This document shows positions 9,504-16,695 of a DNA stretch of 64,000 nt, one piece after another (within the stretch, counting starts at the first letter, position 1; each line of letters opens with the position of its first letter). Source of the stretch: an uncultured bacterium. GTDB taxonomy: Bacteria > Edwardsbacteria > AC1 > EtOH8. The stretch is taken from positions 1 through 64,000 of the forward strand of contig CALMGM010000002.1 of assembly GCA_937863685.1 (NCBI GenBank), given 5' to 3'. Made by a program: the position numbers and the translations under genes. A model generated the notes under the pieces. It worked only from the letters and a program-made list of their open reading frames with translations, ran no database searches and was not told where the DNA came from.

Positions 9504-10369
9504 AGATAGAGGTTGCCAGACGGGCCGGTTTCTGCTTCGGAGTGAAACGGGCGGTCAAGCTGGCCTACGAGACCGCAGCCAGGAGCAAGCAAACGGTCTA
9601 TACCCTGGGCCCCATCATCCATAATCCCCAAGTGGTAAAGGACCTGGAGGGCTGGGGGGTCAAGGTCATAGAAAACCCATCCCGTATCAAAGATGGCGTT
9701 CTGATCATCCGGTCTCACGGCGTGCATCCCCGGGTGCTGCAGCAGTTGAAAGCCCAAAAAATGCTGACCGTCATCGACGCCACCTGCCCCTTCGTCACCA
9801 AAGCGCAGAACGCGGCGGCCTGTTTGCGGGACGAGAAACGCCAGGTGATCATCATCGGCGAGAAGGAACACCCCGAGGTGACAGCACTCAAAGGCTACGC
9901 CGGCCGGGATTCGGTGGTCTTCAACAACAACTCGGTCAAGGTGGGGCCGCGGATAGGGGTGCTGGCCCAGACCACCCTGTCCACCGACGACTTTGTGAAG
10001 GCCTTGATGTACCTGGGATCCAAGACCAACGACATCCATCTGATCAATACCATCTGCCGGGCTACCCAGGTGCGCCAGCAGGATACCATGCAACTGGCCA
10101 AGCGCTCGGATCTGATGATTGTGGTGGGTGGCCGGAACTCGGCCAACACTTCCCGATTGGCGGAATTGTGCCGCAAGGTGGGAAAGCCCACCTACCATGT
10201 AGAGACAGAGGACGAACTGAAAGCCCGGTGGTTTTCCAAAGCCCGACTGGTGGGGGTCACCGCCGGGGCCTCCACTCCGGACGCCCTGGTGCGGAAAGTG
10301 GTCAAGAGGATAAGGGATATCACGGCCAAGAAAAAGAAAAAGGTTTTAAAGGTTCAAAAAGTTCAATAG
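9500..10369 (+). CDS. ispH: 4-hydroxy-3-methylbut-2-enyl diphosphate reductase
   Basis: 289 residues. Last step of the MEP isoprenoid pathway, giving IPP and DMAPP, with a 4Fe-4S cluster. The three cluster cysteines are visible in AGFCFGVKRAV, DATCPFV and NTICRATQVRQ, and the substrate histidines in RSHGVHP and EKEHPEV. The start ATGA overlaps the plsC stop. The last ~15 residues are a lysine-rich tail. With ispG at 13318, two MEP genes lie in the window. Confidence 0.97.
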   Translation: MKIEVARRAGFCFGVKRAVKLAYETAARSKQTVYTLGPIIHNPQVVKDLEGWGVKVIENPSRIKDGVLIIRSHGVHPRVLQQLKAQKMLTVIDATCPFVTKAQNAAACLRDEKRQVIIIGEKEHPEVTALKGYAGRDSVVFNNNSVKVGPRIGVLAQTTLSTDDFVKALMYLGSKTNDIHLINTICRATQVRQQDTMQLAKRSDLMIVVGGRNSANTSRLAELCRKVGKPTYHVETEDELKARWFSKARLVGVTAGASTPDALVRKVVKRIRDITAKKKKKVLKVQKVQ

Positions 10370-10475
10370 GGTTAAGAGGTTTGTAATTTTTCGTGTATTT
10401 AGCGGGCAAAATAAAATGAGATTTTAAGGCTGGCGTTGGTCGGCCTATTCTATACCAAAAGGAGTAACACAAAAC

Positions 10476-12314
10476 ATGGTCAAAACCAAAAAACTTCGTC
10501 CGGAGGACGAGAGGGACGAATTCCTGACAGAGGAGGAATCACGGGATTCCGGCGAGTTCCGGGCACTGCTGGACGAGTACTTCCACCAGAAAACATTCGA
10601 GGAGGGCGAGATCATCACCGGCAAGGTCCTGCGGATCAGCGGGGACTCGGTGATGGTGGACGTGGGTCTCAAGTCCGAGGGGATCGTGCCCCTGATGGAG
10701 ATGTCGGACCCCGAGTCCATCAAGCCGGGCGATGTGCTGGAGCTGTACCTGGAGCAGGTGGAGAACGAGGAGGGACAGATGATCCTCTCCAAGTCCAAGG
10801 CCGATTTCATCAGGGTGTGGGACAAGGCCAAGGAGTACCTGGACAACGAATCGCAGATTGAGGGCAAGGTGGTCAAGCGGATCAAGGGCGGCCTGATAGT
10901 GGACCTGATGGGGGTCGACGCATTTTTGCCGGGCTCCCAGATCGGCCTGCGCCCGCTGGAGACAATGGACAGCCTGCTGGGCCAGAACGTCCCCCTGAAG
11001 ATCGTCAAGATCAACAAGAAGCGCCGCAACATCGTGGTCTCCCGCCGGGCGGTGCTGGATGCCGAGCGCGACAAGCAGCGCACCGCCATCCTGGCCGAGA
11101 TCGACAAGGGCCAGCTGCGCGAGGGCATCGTCAAGAACATCACCGACTTCGGGGTGTTCATCGACCTGGGCGGCCTGGACGGCCTGCTGCACATCACCGA
11201 CATGTCCTGGGGCCGCATCAACCATCCCTCGGAGCTGGTCAAGCTGGGGCAGAGGATCAGCGTCAAGATCCTGGAGTACGATCGCGAGAAATCGCGGGTC
11301 TCTCTGGGCCTCAAACAGCTGACCCCGCATCCCTGGGAGGATATCGAGACCAAGTTCCCGATGGGGGCCACCATCAAGGGCAAGATCGTCTCCATCGTGG
11401 ATTATGGGGCCTTCATCGAACTGGAGAAGGGGGTGGAGGGGCTGATCCACATCTCCGAGATGTCCTGGACCAAGCAGGTCAAGCACCCCTCCAAGCTGGT
11501 GTCCATCGGCCAGGAGGTCGATGCGGTGGTGCTGAAGATAGACAAGAACGAGCAGAAGATTTCCCTGGGCCTGCGCCAGCTGGAGCCGGATCCCTGGCAT
11601 ACCATCGAACAGCGGTATCCCATCGGCTCCAAGGTCAGCGGCAAGGTCCGCAACATAACCAATTTCGGGGTGTTCGTGGAGCTGGACGAGGGCATCGACG
11701 GGCTGATTCACATCTCCGACATCTCCTGGACCAAGCGTATCAAGCATCCCAGCGAGGTGGTCAAGAAGGGGGACAAGATAGACGTGATGGTCACCAACAT
11801 CGACAAGGACAACCGCCGGATATCGCTGGGCATCAAACAGCTGGAGGATGATCCCTGGGCCGACATCGGCAGCAAGTTCTCCATCGGGCAGGACCTCAAG
11901 TGCAAGGTCAACCGTCCGCTGGAGCGGGGTCTGCTGGTGGACATGGACCACGGCTTCGAGGGGTTCGTGCCGGTCTCCGAGCTGGAGGGGATCACCGAGG
12001 ACAAGCTGGCCGAGGCCTTCAAGGGCGGCGAGGAGCTGGAGCTGAAGATCATCGAGATCGACTCCGCCAACCGCCGGATAGCCCTGTCCCAGAAGATCCT
12101 CAAGTCCGGCCAGGCGGCCGAGGAGATGAAACCCTACCTCAAGAAGGAGGCCGCTTCGGGCACCGCCTTCGGCGACGCCTTGAACCAGGCCATCAAAGGC
12201 AAGAAGGAAGAGAAGAAAGACGAAGAAAAGACCGAGGAAAAGGTTGAGGTGGCAGTCCCGGCGGAGGTCATCAATGAGAAGCCGGAAGAAGAAAAACCCG
12301 AGGCCACCGCGTAA
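10476..12314 (+). CDS. rpsA: 30S ribosomal protein S1
   Basis: 612 residues with six S1 RNA-binding repeats at about 38-108, 125-190, 205-280, 295-370, 382-457 and 469-540. Repeats 3-5 are the most alike, each with the pattern (G/N)-x-T/V-D/N-(F/Y)-G-(V/A)-F-(V/I) followed by GL(I/L)HI(S/T)(D/E)MSW. The C-terminal ~60 residues are a Lys/Glu-rich tail. S1 recruits mRNA to the 30S subunit. RBS AAGGAG sits 10-15 bases before the ATG. It follows ispH by 106 bases, the usual order. A full-length S1 together with SD-less genes elsewhere is relevant to initiation mechanism. Confidence 0.97.
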   Translation: MVKTKKLRPEDERDEFLTEEESRDSGEFRALLDEYFHQKTFEEGEIITGKVLRISGDSVMVDVGLKSEGIVPLMEMSDPESIKPGDVLELYLEQVENEEGQMILSKSKADFIRVWDKAKEYLDNESQIEGKVVKRIKGGLIVDLMGVDAFLPGSQIGLRPLETMDSLLGQNVPLKIVKINKKRRNIVVSRRAVLDAERDKQRTAILAEIDKGQLREGIVKNITDFGVFIDLGGLDGLLHITDMSWGRINHPSELVKLGQRISVKILEYDREKSRVSLGLKQLTPHPWEDIETKFPMGATIKGKIVSIVDYGAFIELEKGVEGLIHISEMSWTKQVKHPSKLVSIGQEVDAVVLKIDKNEQKISLGLRQLEPDPWHTIEQRYPIGSKVSGKVRNITNFGVFVELDEGIDGLIHISDISWTKRIKHPSEVVKKGDKIDVMVTNIDKDNRRISLGIKQLEDDPWADIGSKFSIGQDLKCKVNRPLERGLLVDMDHGFEGFVPVSELEGITEDKLAEAFKGGEELELKIIEIDSANRRIALSQKILKSGQAAEEMKPYLKKEAASGTAFGDALNQAIKGKKEEKKDEEKTEEKVEVAVPAEVINEKPEEEKPEATA

Positions 12315-12662
12315 ACCGACCTAACCCCCAAACCCCCTTCCCCGGTGGGGAAGGGGGTTTTTCTTATTCCTGTCTTTCGTGTCTGCATGCCCGGCAGAAT
12401 ACACGGCGGGCCGTGCCCGCCGACCTAACCCCCAGCCCCTTCCCCGTATGGGAAGGGGTATTATTTTTGCCCGGTGTCATTGCCCGCATACTGTAGGGAC
12501 ACGGCGTGCCGTGTCCCTACCTGCATGCCCGGCAGGTTGACCGCCCCTGGCGGGTCTGACCCCTCCCAACCCTCCCCCGAGGGGAGAGGGAGATTAAATT
12601 CCCCTCTTGCATTTTCCCTAACTATTTGCGATAATCTCATAAAATATAGTGAAAAGGATCTT
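12315..12662. repeat. Gene-free, palindrome-rich gap between rpsA and the lipoprotein gene
   Basis: Besides the rpsA terminator, this 348-base stretch holds several palindromes: CCCCTTCCC/GGGAAGGGG (about 12436-12459), a 13-base inverted repeat GTAGGGACACGGC at 12493-12505 and 12508-12520, and C-rich/G-rich arms near 12570-12590. The words CGACCTAACCCCCA and GCATGCCCGGCAG each occur twice. This looks like accumulated small dispersed repeats, not coding sequence. The right end supplies the promoter of the next gene: a weak -35 and an extended -10 TGC-GATAAT at 12627-12635. Confidence 0.6.
12330..12362 (+). terminator. Strong terminator after rpsA
   Basis: Fourteen-base perfect stem AAACCCCCTTCCCC (12330-12343) with its complement at 12347-12360, loop GGT, and a T-run at 12358-12362. 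Confidence 0.9.
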
Positions 12663-13232
12663 ATGAACAGATATATAATGTTTATTGTCCTGTCGCTGGC
12701 GGTTTTTATATTAGCAAATTGTGCGACTGTGAAAACAAAAGAAAGTGCGACCGTTCTCTCAAATGAATTGACGATCGTTGATACGCTTGCTGGTCAAAAT
12801 ATTCGCATGCCGGAATACTTATCAAAGATTTCAGAGGTGCGCCATAAATGTGCCTATAATTATTCGGTATGTTATCCCCTGAATGAAATATATATAAAAA
12901 CCGATAGTCTATATAATAATGCAGGGCGTTCTCCTGCCAAACCGATAGGTAAAGGCGTTAAATTCGGTCTAATTTCGGGAGCGATTATTGGCACGATTTT
13001 TGTATTGGACGCTTTTTCCCATTCTTCTTCCGGTGGCGAAGACTGGCGGGGATTATCGATTCTCGCCGCCGGGGAGATGATCGCAATAACTACTGTAGCT
13101 GGCTTGGCAATCGGCACTGCAATATATACGACAAACATTATCAAAGGCGGAAAGAAATTATCAAAAGATGAAATTAGGGTATTAAACGATTGGATAAAAT
13201 ATTATAATCAGATTGTTATCAATTATCGGTAA
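12663..13232 (+). CDS. Putative lipoprotein, AT-rich, unknown function
   Basis: 189 residues from the ATG at 12663, chosen for the signal sequence MNRYIMFIVLSLAVFILANC and the AAAAGG upstream. The frame is open further left but only through repeats. The Cys at residue 20 fits a lipobox loosely (LAN-C; Asn at -1 is unusual). Two glycine-rich hydrophobic stretches lie around residues 100-115 and 137-160, so it may be membrane-embedded. Codon use is clearly more AT-rich than in rpsA or ispG, suggesting recent acquisition. No family recognised. Confidence 0.7.
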   Translation: MNRYIMFIVLSLAVFILANCATVKTKESATVLSNELTIVDTLAGQNIRMPEYLSKISEVRHKCAYNYSVCYPLNEIYIKTDSLYNNAGRSPAKPIGKGVKFGLISGAIIGTIFVLDAFSHSSSGGEDWRGLSILAAGEMIAITTVAGLAIGTAIYTTNIIKGGKKLSKDEIRVLNDWIKYYNQIVINYR

Positions 13233-13242
13233 AAATAAATAT

Positions 13243-13276
13243 AATGTCCTTGCAACAATATGCAGGGACATTTTTT
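13243..13276 (+). terminator. Terminator after the AT-rich lipoprotein gene
   Basis: Stem AATGTCCTTGCA (13243-13254) with TGCAGGGACATT (13261-13272, one G-U pair), loop ACAATA, followed by T-run. Confidence 0.85.
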
Positions 13277-13280
13277 ATTG

Positions 13281-13309
13281 TTGATTAACACCTCTAAAAG
13301 AGTTATAAT
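13281..13309 (+). promoter_or_regulatory. Promoter for ispG, predicting a leaderless transcript
   Basis: TTGATT (13281-13286), a 17-base spacer and TATAAT (13304-13309). The -10 element ends eight bases before the ATG at 13318, so the predicted transcription start falls on or 1-2 bases before the start codon. There is no room for a ribosome binding site. Confidence 0.75.
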
Positions 13310-13317
13310 CCATCGTT

Positions 13318-14394
13318 ATGAAAGCAACAGGCATCGCGGTTACCTATCCCCGCCGCAGGTCCCAGCCGGTCAAGGTGGGGAATATCGTCATCGGAGGCAG
13401 CGCCCCGGTGTCCATCCAGTCCATGACCAACACCGATCCCTGCAACGTCAGGGCCACATTGGCCCAGATAAAAAAACTGGAGAAGGCCGGCTGCCAGATC
13501 GTCCGCCTGGCGGTGCCGGATAAAAAGTCCGCCGCCGCCCTGGCCCGTATCCGGCAGGGGACAAAGATGCCGCTGGTGGCCGATATCCATTTCGACCACC
13601 GCCTGGCCCTGGCGGCCCTGGATGCCGGGGTGGACAAACTACGGATCAACCCCGGGAACATCGGCTCAGCGGCAAAGGTCCGGGAAGTTGTAAAGGCGGC
13701 GAAGGTTAGAAAGGTTCCCATCCGCATCGGGGTCAACGCCGGATCGCTGGAGAAGGATATCCTGGCCCGGGACGGCCATCCCACCGCCCGCGGCATGGTG
13801 GACAGCGCCCTGCGGCATGTTCGGATACTGGAGGACCTGGGGTTTGATGCTATCGTGATCTCGCTCAAAGGTTCGGACGTGCCCATGACCATCGAGGCCT
13901 ACAGAAAAATATCCAGAATGGTTCCCTATGCCTTGCATCTGGGAATCACCGAGGCCGGGACTCCGGCGGCCGGGGCTATCCGCTCGGCGGTGGGCATCGG
14001 GACGCTTCTGGCCGAGGGCATTGGAGACACCATCCGGGTTTCGTTATCGGGTGATCCCGTCAAAGAGATCCCGGTGGCCCGGGAGATAGTTCAGACTTTG
14101 GGGCTGAGAATCTTCGGTCCGGTGGTCCACGCCTGCCCCACCTGCGGCCGCTGCAAGATAGACGTGGCAAGGATCGCCGCTCGGGTGGAGAAGAGAATGG
14201 CCGGGATAAAGAAGCCGCTGAAGATAGCGGTGATGGGCTGCGTGGTCAACGGGCCGGGCGAGGCCCGGGAGGCCGACCTGGGGATCGCCGGCGGCGACGG
14301 GATGGGACTGCTATTCCAAAAGGGAAAGATCACGGCCAAGGTCAAAGAAAAAGACATGGTCAATCAGTTGGTGGCGTTAGCCAAAAAAATGTAA
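13318..14394 (+). CDS. ispG: 4-hydroxy-3-methylbut-2-enyl diphosphate synthase (flavodoxin/ferredoxin)
   Basis: 358 residues. Penultimate MEP-pathway step, converting MEcPP to HMBPP with a 4Fe-4S cluster. The cluster ligands are visible in CPTCGRCKID (two Cys) and VMGCVVNGPGEA (Cys and Glu). The TIM-barrel N-terminal part starts with SQPVKVGNIVIGG and SIQSMTNTDPC. It has the short bacterial form without the insert domain. Translation start at 13318 is supported by family alignment; no Shine-Dalgarno is present. Confidence 0.97.
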   Translation: MKATGIAVTYPRRRSQPVKVGNIVIGGSAPVSIQSMTNTDPCNVRATLAQIKKLEKAGCQIVRLAVPDKKSAAALARIRQGTKMPLVADIHFDHRLALAALDAGVDKLRINPGNIGSAAKVREVVKAAKVRKVPIRIGVNAGSLEKDILARDGHPTARGMVDSALRHVRILEDLGFDAIVISLKGSDVPMTIEAYRKISRMVPYALHLGITEAGTPAAGAIRSAVGIGTLLAEGIGDTIRVSLSGDPVKEIPVAREIVQTLGLRIFGPVVHACPTCGRCKIDVARIAARVEKRMAGIKKPLKIAVMGCVVNGPGEAREADLGIAGGDGMGLLFQKGKITAKVKEKDMVNQLVALAKKM

Positions 14395-14488
14395 ACCATT
14401 ATTTTTGGACGCTGATGCCGTCGTCCAGAGTCTATGGCGCCGGACGATAAACACTGATTATTACTGTAGTGATAAAATACATCTTTCA

Positions 14489-14602
14489 GTCATTCCTGTC
14501 CCGCATCAAGTGCGGGATAAACTCCGGCAAGAATCCGGGCCTGGATGCCCGTTTTCACGCCTGCGCGCTGAAGCGCTATGGCGCGCAAGCACGGGCATGA
14601 CA
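14489..14602. repeat. Dispersed palindromic repeat (family A) between ispG and sppA
   Basis: The segment from CATTCCTGTCCCGC to GCACGGGCATGACA contains nested arms: CCCGCA/TGCGGG near 14500-14516, and GGATGCCCGT (14543-14552) against ACGGGCATGA (14591-14600). The same words (TCATTCC, GCGGGAATGA, GGATTCCCG) recur at 15672, 27072, 27615 and 60518. REP-like; the other ~110 bases between ispG and sppA hold nothing recognisable. Confidence 0.6.
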
Positions 14603-14620
14603 TAAAAACAAGGAGTTTTC

Positions 14621-15508
14621 ATGCCAATGAAGAAAAAAGGGATTTTCATAACCCTGATAGTGGCCGCGGTGCTGATGTTCGTCGTCATTTTCGTAGGCGC
14701 CATCGTGATGGCGGTATCCGACAACAGCGACATGGGCATATCCTACGGCAAATCGGTGGGGCTGGTGGAGATCGTCGGTCCGATAGTCTCCTCCGATAAC
14801 GCCGTCCGGCAGATAAAAAAATACCGCGACAACAATTCCGTCAAGGCCATCGTGGTCCGGCTGGAGACGCCGGGCGGCGGAGTGGCCGCCTCCCAGGAGA
14901 TATACGAGGCCCTCCGGAACGCCCGGACCAAAAAACCGGTGGTCTGCTCCATGGGCGAGGTGGCGGCCTCCGGCGGATATTACATCGCCTGCGGCTGCGA
15001 TTCCATCGTAGCCAACCCCGGCACCCTCACCGGCTCCATCGGGGTCATATTAAGCTACGCCGTGCTGGAGGAGCTGTTCCGCAAGATCGGCATCAGCTAT
15101 GAGGTGGTCAAGGCCGGTGCGGTGAAGGACCTGGCCTCGCCCTTCCGCCAGATGACGCCCCAGGAGCGGTTCTTATTGCAGTCGATGATCGACGATGTGC
15201 ACCTGCAGTTCATGGAGGCGGTGTCGGAAGGGCGGAATATCCCCTTGGACTCGATAAAACTGTTGGCCGACGGCCGGGTCTTCTCCGGCAGGCAGGCCTA
15301 CAATCTTAAACTGGTTGACCGGCTGGGAACCCAGGACGATGCGGTGATAATGGCCGGCAACATGGCCGGTCTCAAGGAAACCCCCAAGGTGATCAGGGAG
15401 AGAAAGCGCCGGCCCTCGATATTGGACCTGCTGACCGAAAGCGCCGAGACCCTGTCCAACCTTAACCGATCATCCCGGACCAAGCTGGAATACCGATTGG
15501 GGAATTAG
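14621..15508 (+). CDS. sppA: Signal peptide peptidase SppA, short (36K-type) form
   Basis: 295 residues, one N-terminal membrane anchor (about 8-32), then a single S49/ClpP-like domain. The catalytic Ser lies in EVAASGGYYIA (about residue 113) and the likely Lys in EVVKAGAVKDLASPFR (about 165-170). It degrades signal peptides and membrane-released peptides on the periplasmic face as an oligomer. AAGGAG seven bases upstream fixes the ATG at 14621. It stands alone before the tRNA cluster. Confidence 0.93.
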   Translation: MPMKKKGIFITLIVAAVLMFVVIFVGAIVMAVSDNSDMGISYGKSVGLVEIVGPIVSSDNAVRQIKKYRDNNSVKAIVVRLETPGGGVAASQEIYEALRNARTKKPVVCSMGEVAASGGYYIACGCDSIVANPGTLTGSIGVILSYAVLEELFRKIGISYEVVKAGAVKDLASPFRQMTPQERFLLQSMIDDVHLQFMEAVSEGRNIPLDSIKLLADGRVFSGRQAYNLKLVDRLGTQDDAVIMAGNMAGLKETPKVIRERKRRPSILDLLTESAETLSNLNRSSRTKLEYRLGN

Positions 15509-15525
15509 GCGGGGAATGGATCTTC

Positions 15526-15555
15526 TTGACAGGCGGGGCTGAAAACTGGTAAAAT
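15526..15555 (+). promoter_or_regulatory. Promoter for the tRNA-Cys/tRNA-Leu pair
   Basis: TTGACA (15526-15531), 18-base spacer, TAAAAT (15550-15555). Predicted start near 15562, about 12 bases before tRNA-Cys. Confidence 0.8.
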
Positions 15556-15573
15556 CAGATGATCGAATTTTGA

Positions 15574-15648
15574 GGCGGCTTAGCCAAGTGGTAAGGCGAC
15601 GGTCTGCAAAACCGTTATTCAGCGGTTCGAACCCGCTAGCCGCCTCCA
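15574..15648 (+). tRNA. tRNA-Cys (GCA)
   Basis: Acceptor arms GGCGGCT (15574-15580) and AGCCGCC (15638-15644) pair. The anticodon loop reads CTGCAAA with anticodon GCA. T-arm GGTTCGAACCC is present, discriminator U at 15645 (as expected for Cys) and CCA is encoded. Confidence 0.97.
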
Positions 15649-15671
15649 GTAAAAAGGTTATAATTAATGGT

Positions 15672-15698
15672 GGTCATTCTCGCGAAGGCGGGAATCCA
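15672..15698. repeat. Dispersed palindromic repeat (family A) between the two tRNAs
   Basis: TCATTCTCGCG...GCGGGAATCCA forms a small hairpin and shares both arms with the repeats at 27072 and 60518. It lies in the 58 bases between tRNA-Cys and tRNA-Leu. Confidence 0.6.
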
Positions 15699-15706
15699 TA
15701 TAATAT

Positions 15707-15794
15707 GCCGGGGTGGCGGAACTGGTAGACGCAAGGGACTTAAAATCCCTCGTTCCCAAAGAACGTGTCGGTTCGATTCCGACCCTCGGTACCA
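15707..15794 (+). tRNA. tRNA-Leu (TAA)
   Basis: Class II tRNA of 88 bases with a long variable arm (CGTTCCCAAAGAACG). Anticodon loop CTTAAAA gives anticodon TAA. T-arm GGTTCGATTCC, discriminator A and encoded CCA at 15792-15794. Acceptor stem contains two G-U pairs. Confidence 0.96.
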
Positions 15795-15798
15795 GTAC

Positions 15799-15832
15799 AA
15801 GGCAGGACTGCTGAAAAGCATCCTGCCTTTTT
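15799..15832 (+). terminator. Terminator after tRNA-Leu
   Basis: Stem AAGGCAGGA (15799-15807) with TCCTGCCTT (15821-15829), extended by inner TGCT/AGCA around a GAAA loop, then TTTT. Confidence 0.9.
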
Positions 15833-15834
15833 GA

Positions 15835-16440
15835 TTTATCATTAATAACGCTAATATTGCTACCCTGAGAATAGCAACATGCTTGGCGGGTTGAATGGGT
15901 GACTCGTATCATACTGATATTTTTTTGTGGAGTCATTCGCACTGCGCCATCTGACCTCATTTAGGCGCATAGATTCACTTAACTTAACCTGTAATTATTT
16001 ACAGGTTAAGCCGGGTGTTAGGGGGCGGCTACGATTAGCGTTGCTGGTGCAATAGCTTTCATATTACTAAAAAAGCGGGTTGAGCACGTTATCATTCTTA
16101 AATGCGTTAGTTTGGCGCCCCCTAAAACTTCTCTTTGGAGCTTTCTCTTAGTTATAAGAGAAAGCGGAAGAGTTGTTTTGGCGGCACAAAATAAAGGAAC
16201 TATAAAGTTGGTTAGTCAATAATTAAGCAATAGTCATCTCTTTTATGCCCTTTCTGTCCGGGCAGAAAGGGCGAAAGACCCGCCGGGAGCACAGGGCTTG
16301 AAGTCAATTACACAAAAAACATAATTAAAGTAATCTTGTGAAGTAGCACACGCCTATATGACTTAATCGCTTATGGTTTGTTACTCGCAGAAAACCGCAA
16401 CTGCGCCCCCGGACCTCACCTACCCACAACAGACAAACAA
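15835..16440. other. Gene-free, structured, AT-richer intergenic stretch
   Basis: About 600 bases with no convincing coding frame. It holds a perfect 10-base inverted repeat TTAGGGGGCG (16018-16027) and CGCCCCCTAA (16116-16125) closing a ~108-base unit; a hairpin TTAACCTGTAA/TTACAGGTTAA near 15990-16015; a hairpin CTTTCTCTTA/TAAGAGAAAG near 16141-16166; and GCCCTTTCTG/CAGAAAGGGC near 16247-16272. It also has AACGCTAAT (about 15847) inverted as ATTAGCGTT (about 16034). Could be a decayed small mobile element or structured RNA. I saw no tmRNA, RNase P, SRP or 6S hallmarks. Confidence 0.5.
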
Positions 16441-16444
16441 AAAA

Positions 16445-16469
16445 AGGACAGGCTTTTAAAGCCTGTCCT
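16445..16469 (-). terminator. Terminator for tRNA-Gly (minus strand)
   Basis: Stem AGGACAGGC (16445-16453) with GCCTGTCCT (16461-16469). Read on the minus strand it is followed by a T-rich run (A-run at 16433-16445 on the plus strand). Confidence 0.85.
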
Positions 16470-16478
16470 GATATTTAC

Positions 16479-16554
16479 TGGAGCGGGCGATGGGATTTGA
16501 ACCCACGACGTCTACCTTGGCAAGGTAGCACTCTAGCCGCTGAGTTACGCCCGC
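16479..16554 (-). tRNA. tRNA-Gly (GCC)
   Basis: On the minus strand, acceptor GCGGGCG pairs with CGCCCGC. The anticodon loop TTGCCAA has anticodon GCC. T-arm GGTTCAAATCC, discriminator U and encoded CCA (16479-16481). The gene opposes the neighbouring tRNAs and has its own consensus promoter and terminator. Confidence 0.97.
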
Positions 16555-16565
16555 AATCAGTGGTA

Positions 16566-16594
16566 ATTATATATAAATATCCGGCGGGTGTCAA
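16566..16594 (-). promoter_or_regulatory. Consensus promoter for tRNA-Gly (minus strand)
   Basis: On the minus strand TTGACA (complement of 16589-16594) and TATAAT (complement of 16566-16571) are separated by exactly 17 bases. Predicted start is near 16559, five bases before the tRNA. It overlaps the far-upstream alternative start of the histidine kinase frame, arguing against that start. Confidence 0.88.
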
Positions 16595-16695
16595 GGGTTT
16601 TTATTTACGGCCATTTAGCTATAAACAAATTATTCATCTTGCGTTTTTCCGGCATAAAGGTTACACTTGTTGCAATAACAACGACTTTGAGGGTT

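Noticed and set aside
10539-11951. 470-codon minus-strand frame opposite rpsA
   Set aside because: Low-complexity Asp/Val/Leu/Gln sequence produced by the complement of S1 repeats; rpsA is certain.
12315-12662. CRISPR array
   Set aside because: Repeats are few, irregular and palindromic, without constant spacers; no cas gene in the window.
16018-16125. Integron attC site
   Set aside because: The inverted repeat is perfect and symmetrical, without the GTTRRRY/RYYYAAC core sites or the extrahelical bases of attC; no integrase gene is nearby.
15835-16440. tmRNA, RNase P RNA, SRP RNA or 6S RNA
   Set aside because: None of the conserved sequence blocks of these RNAs could be recognised; kept as an unexplained structured region.
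16588-16695. Longer histidine kinase starting at GTG 16588
   Set aside because: The start overlaps the consensus tRNA-Gly promoter on the other strand and adds sequence unlike kinase input domains.
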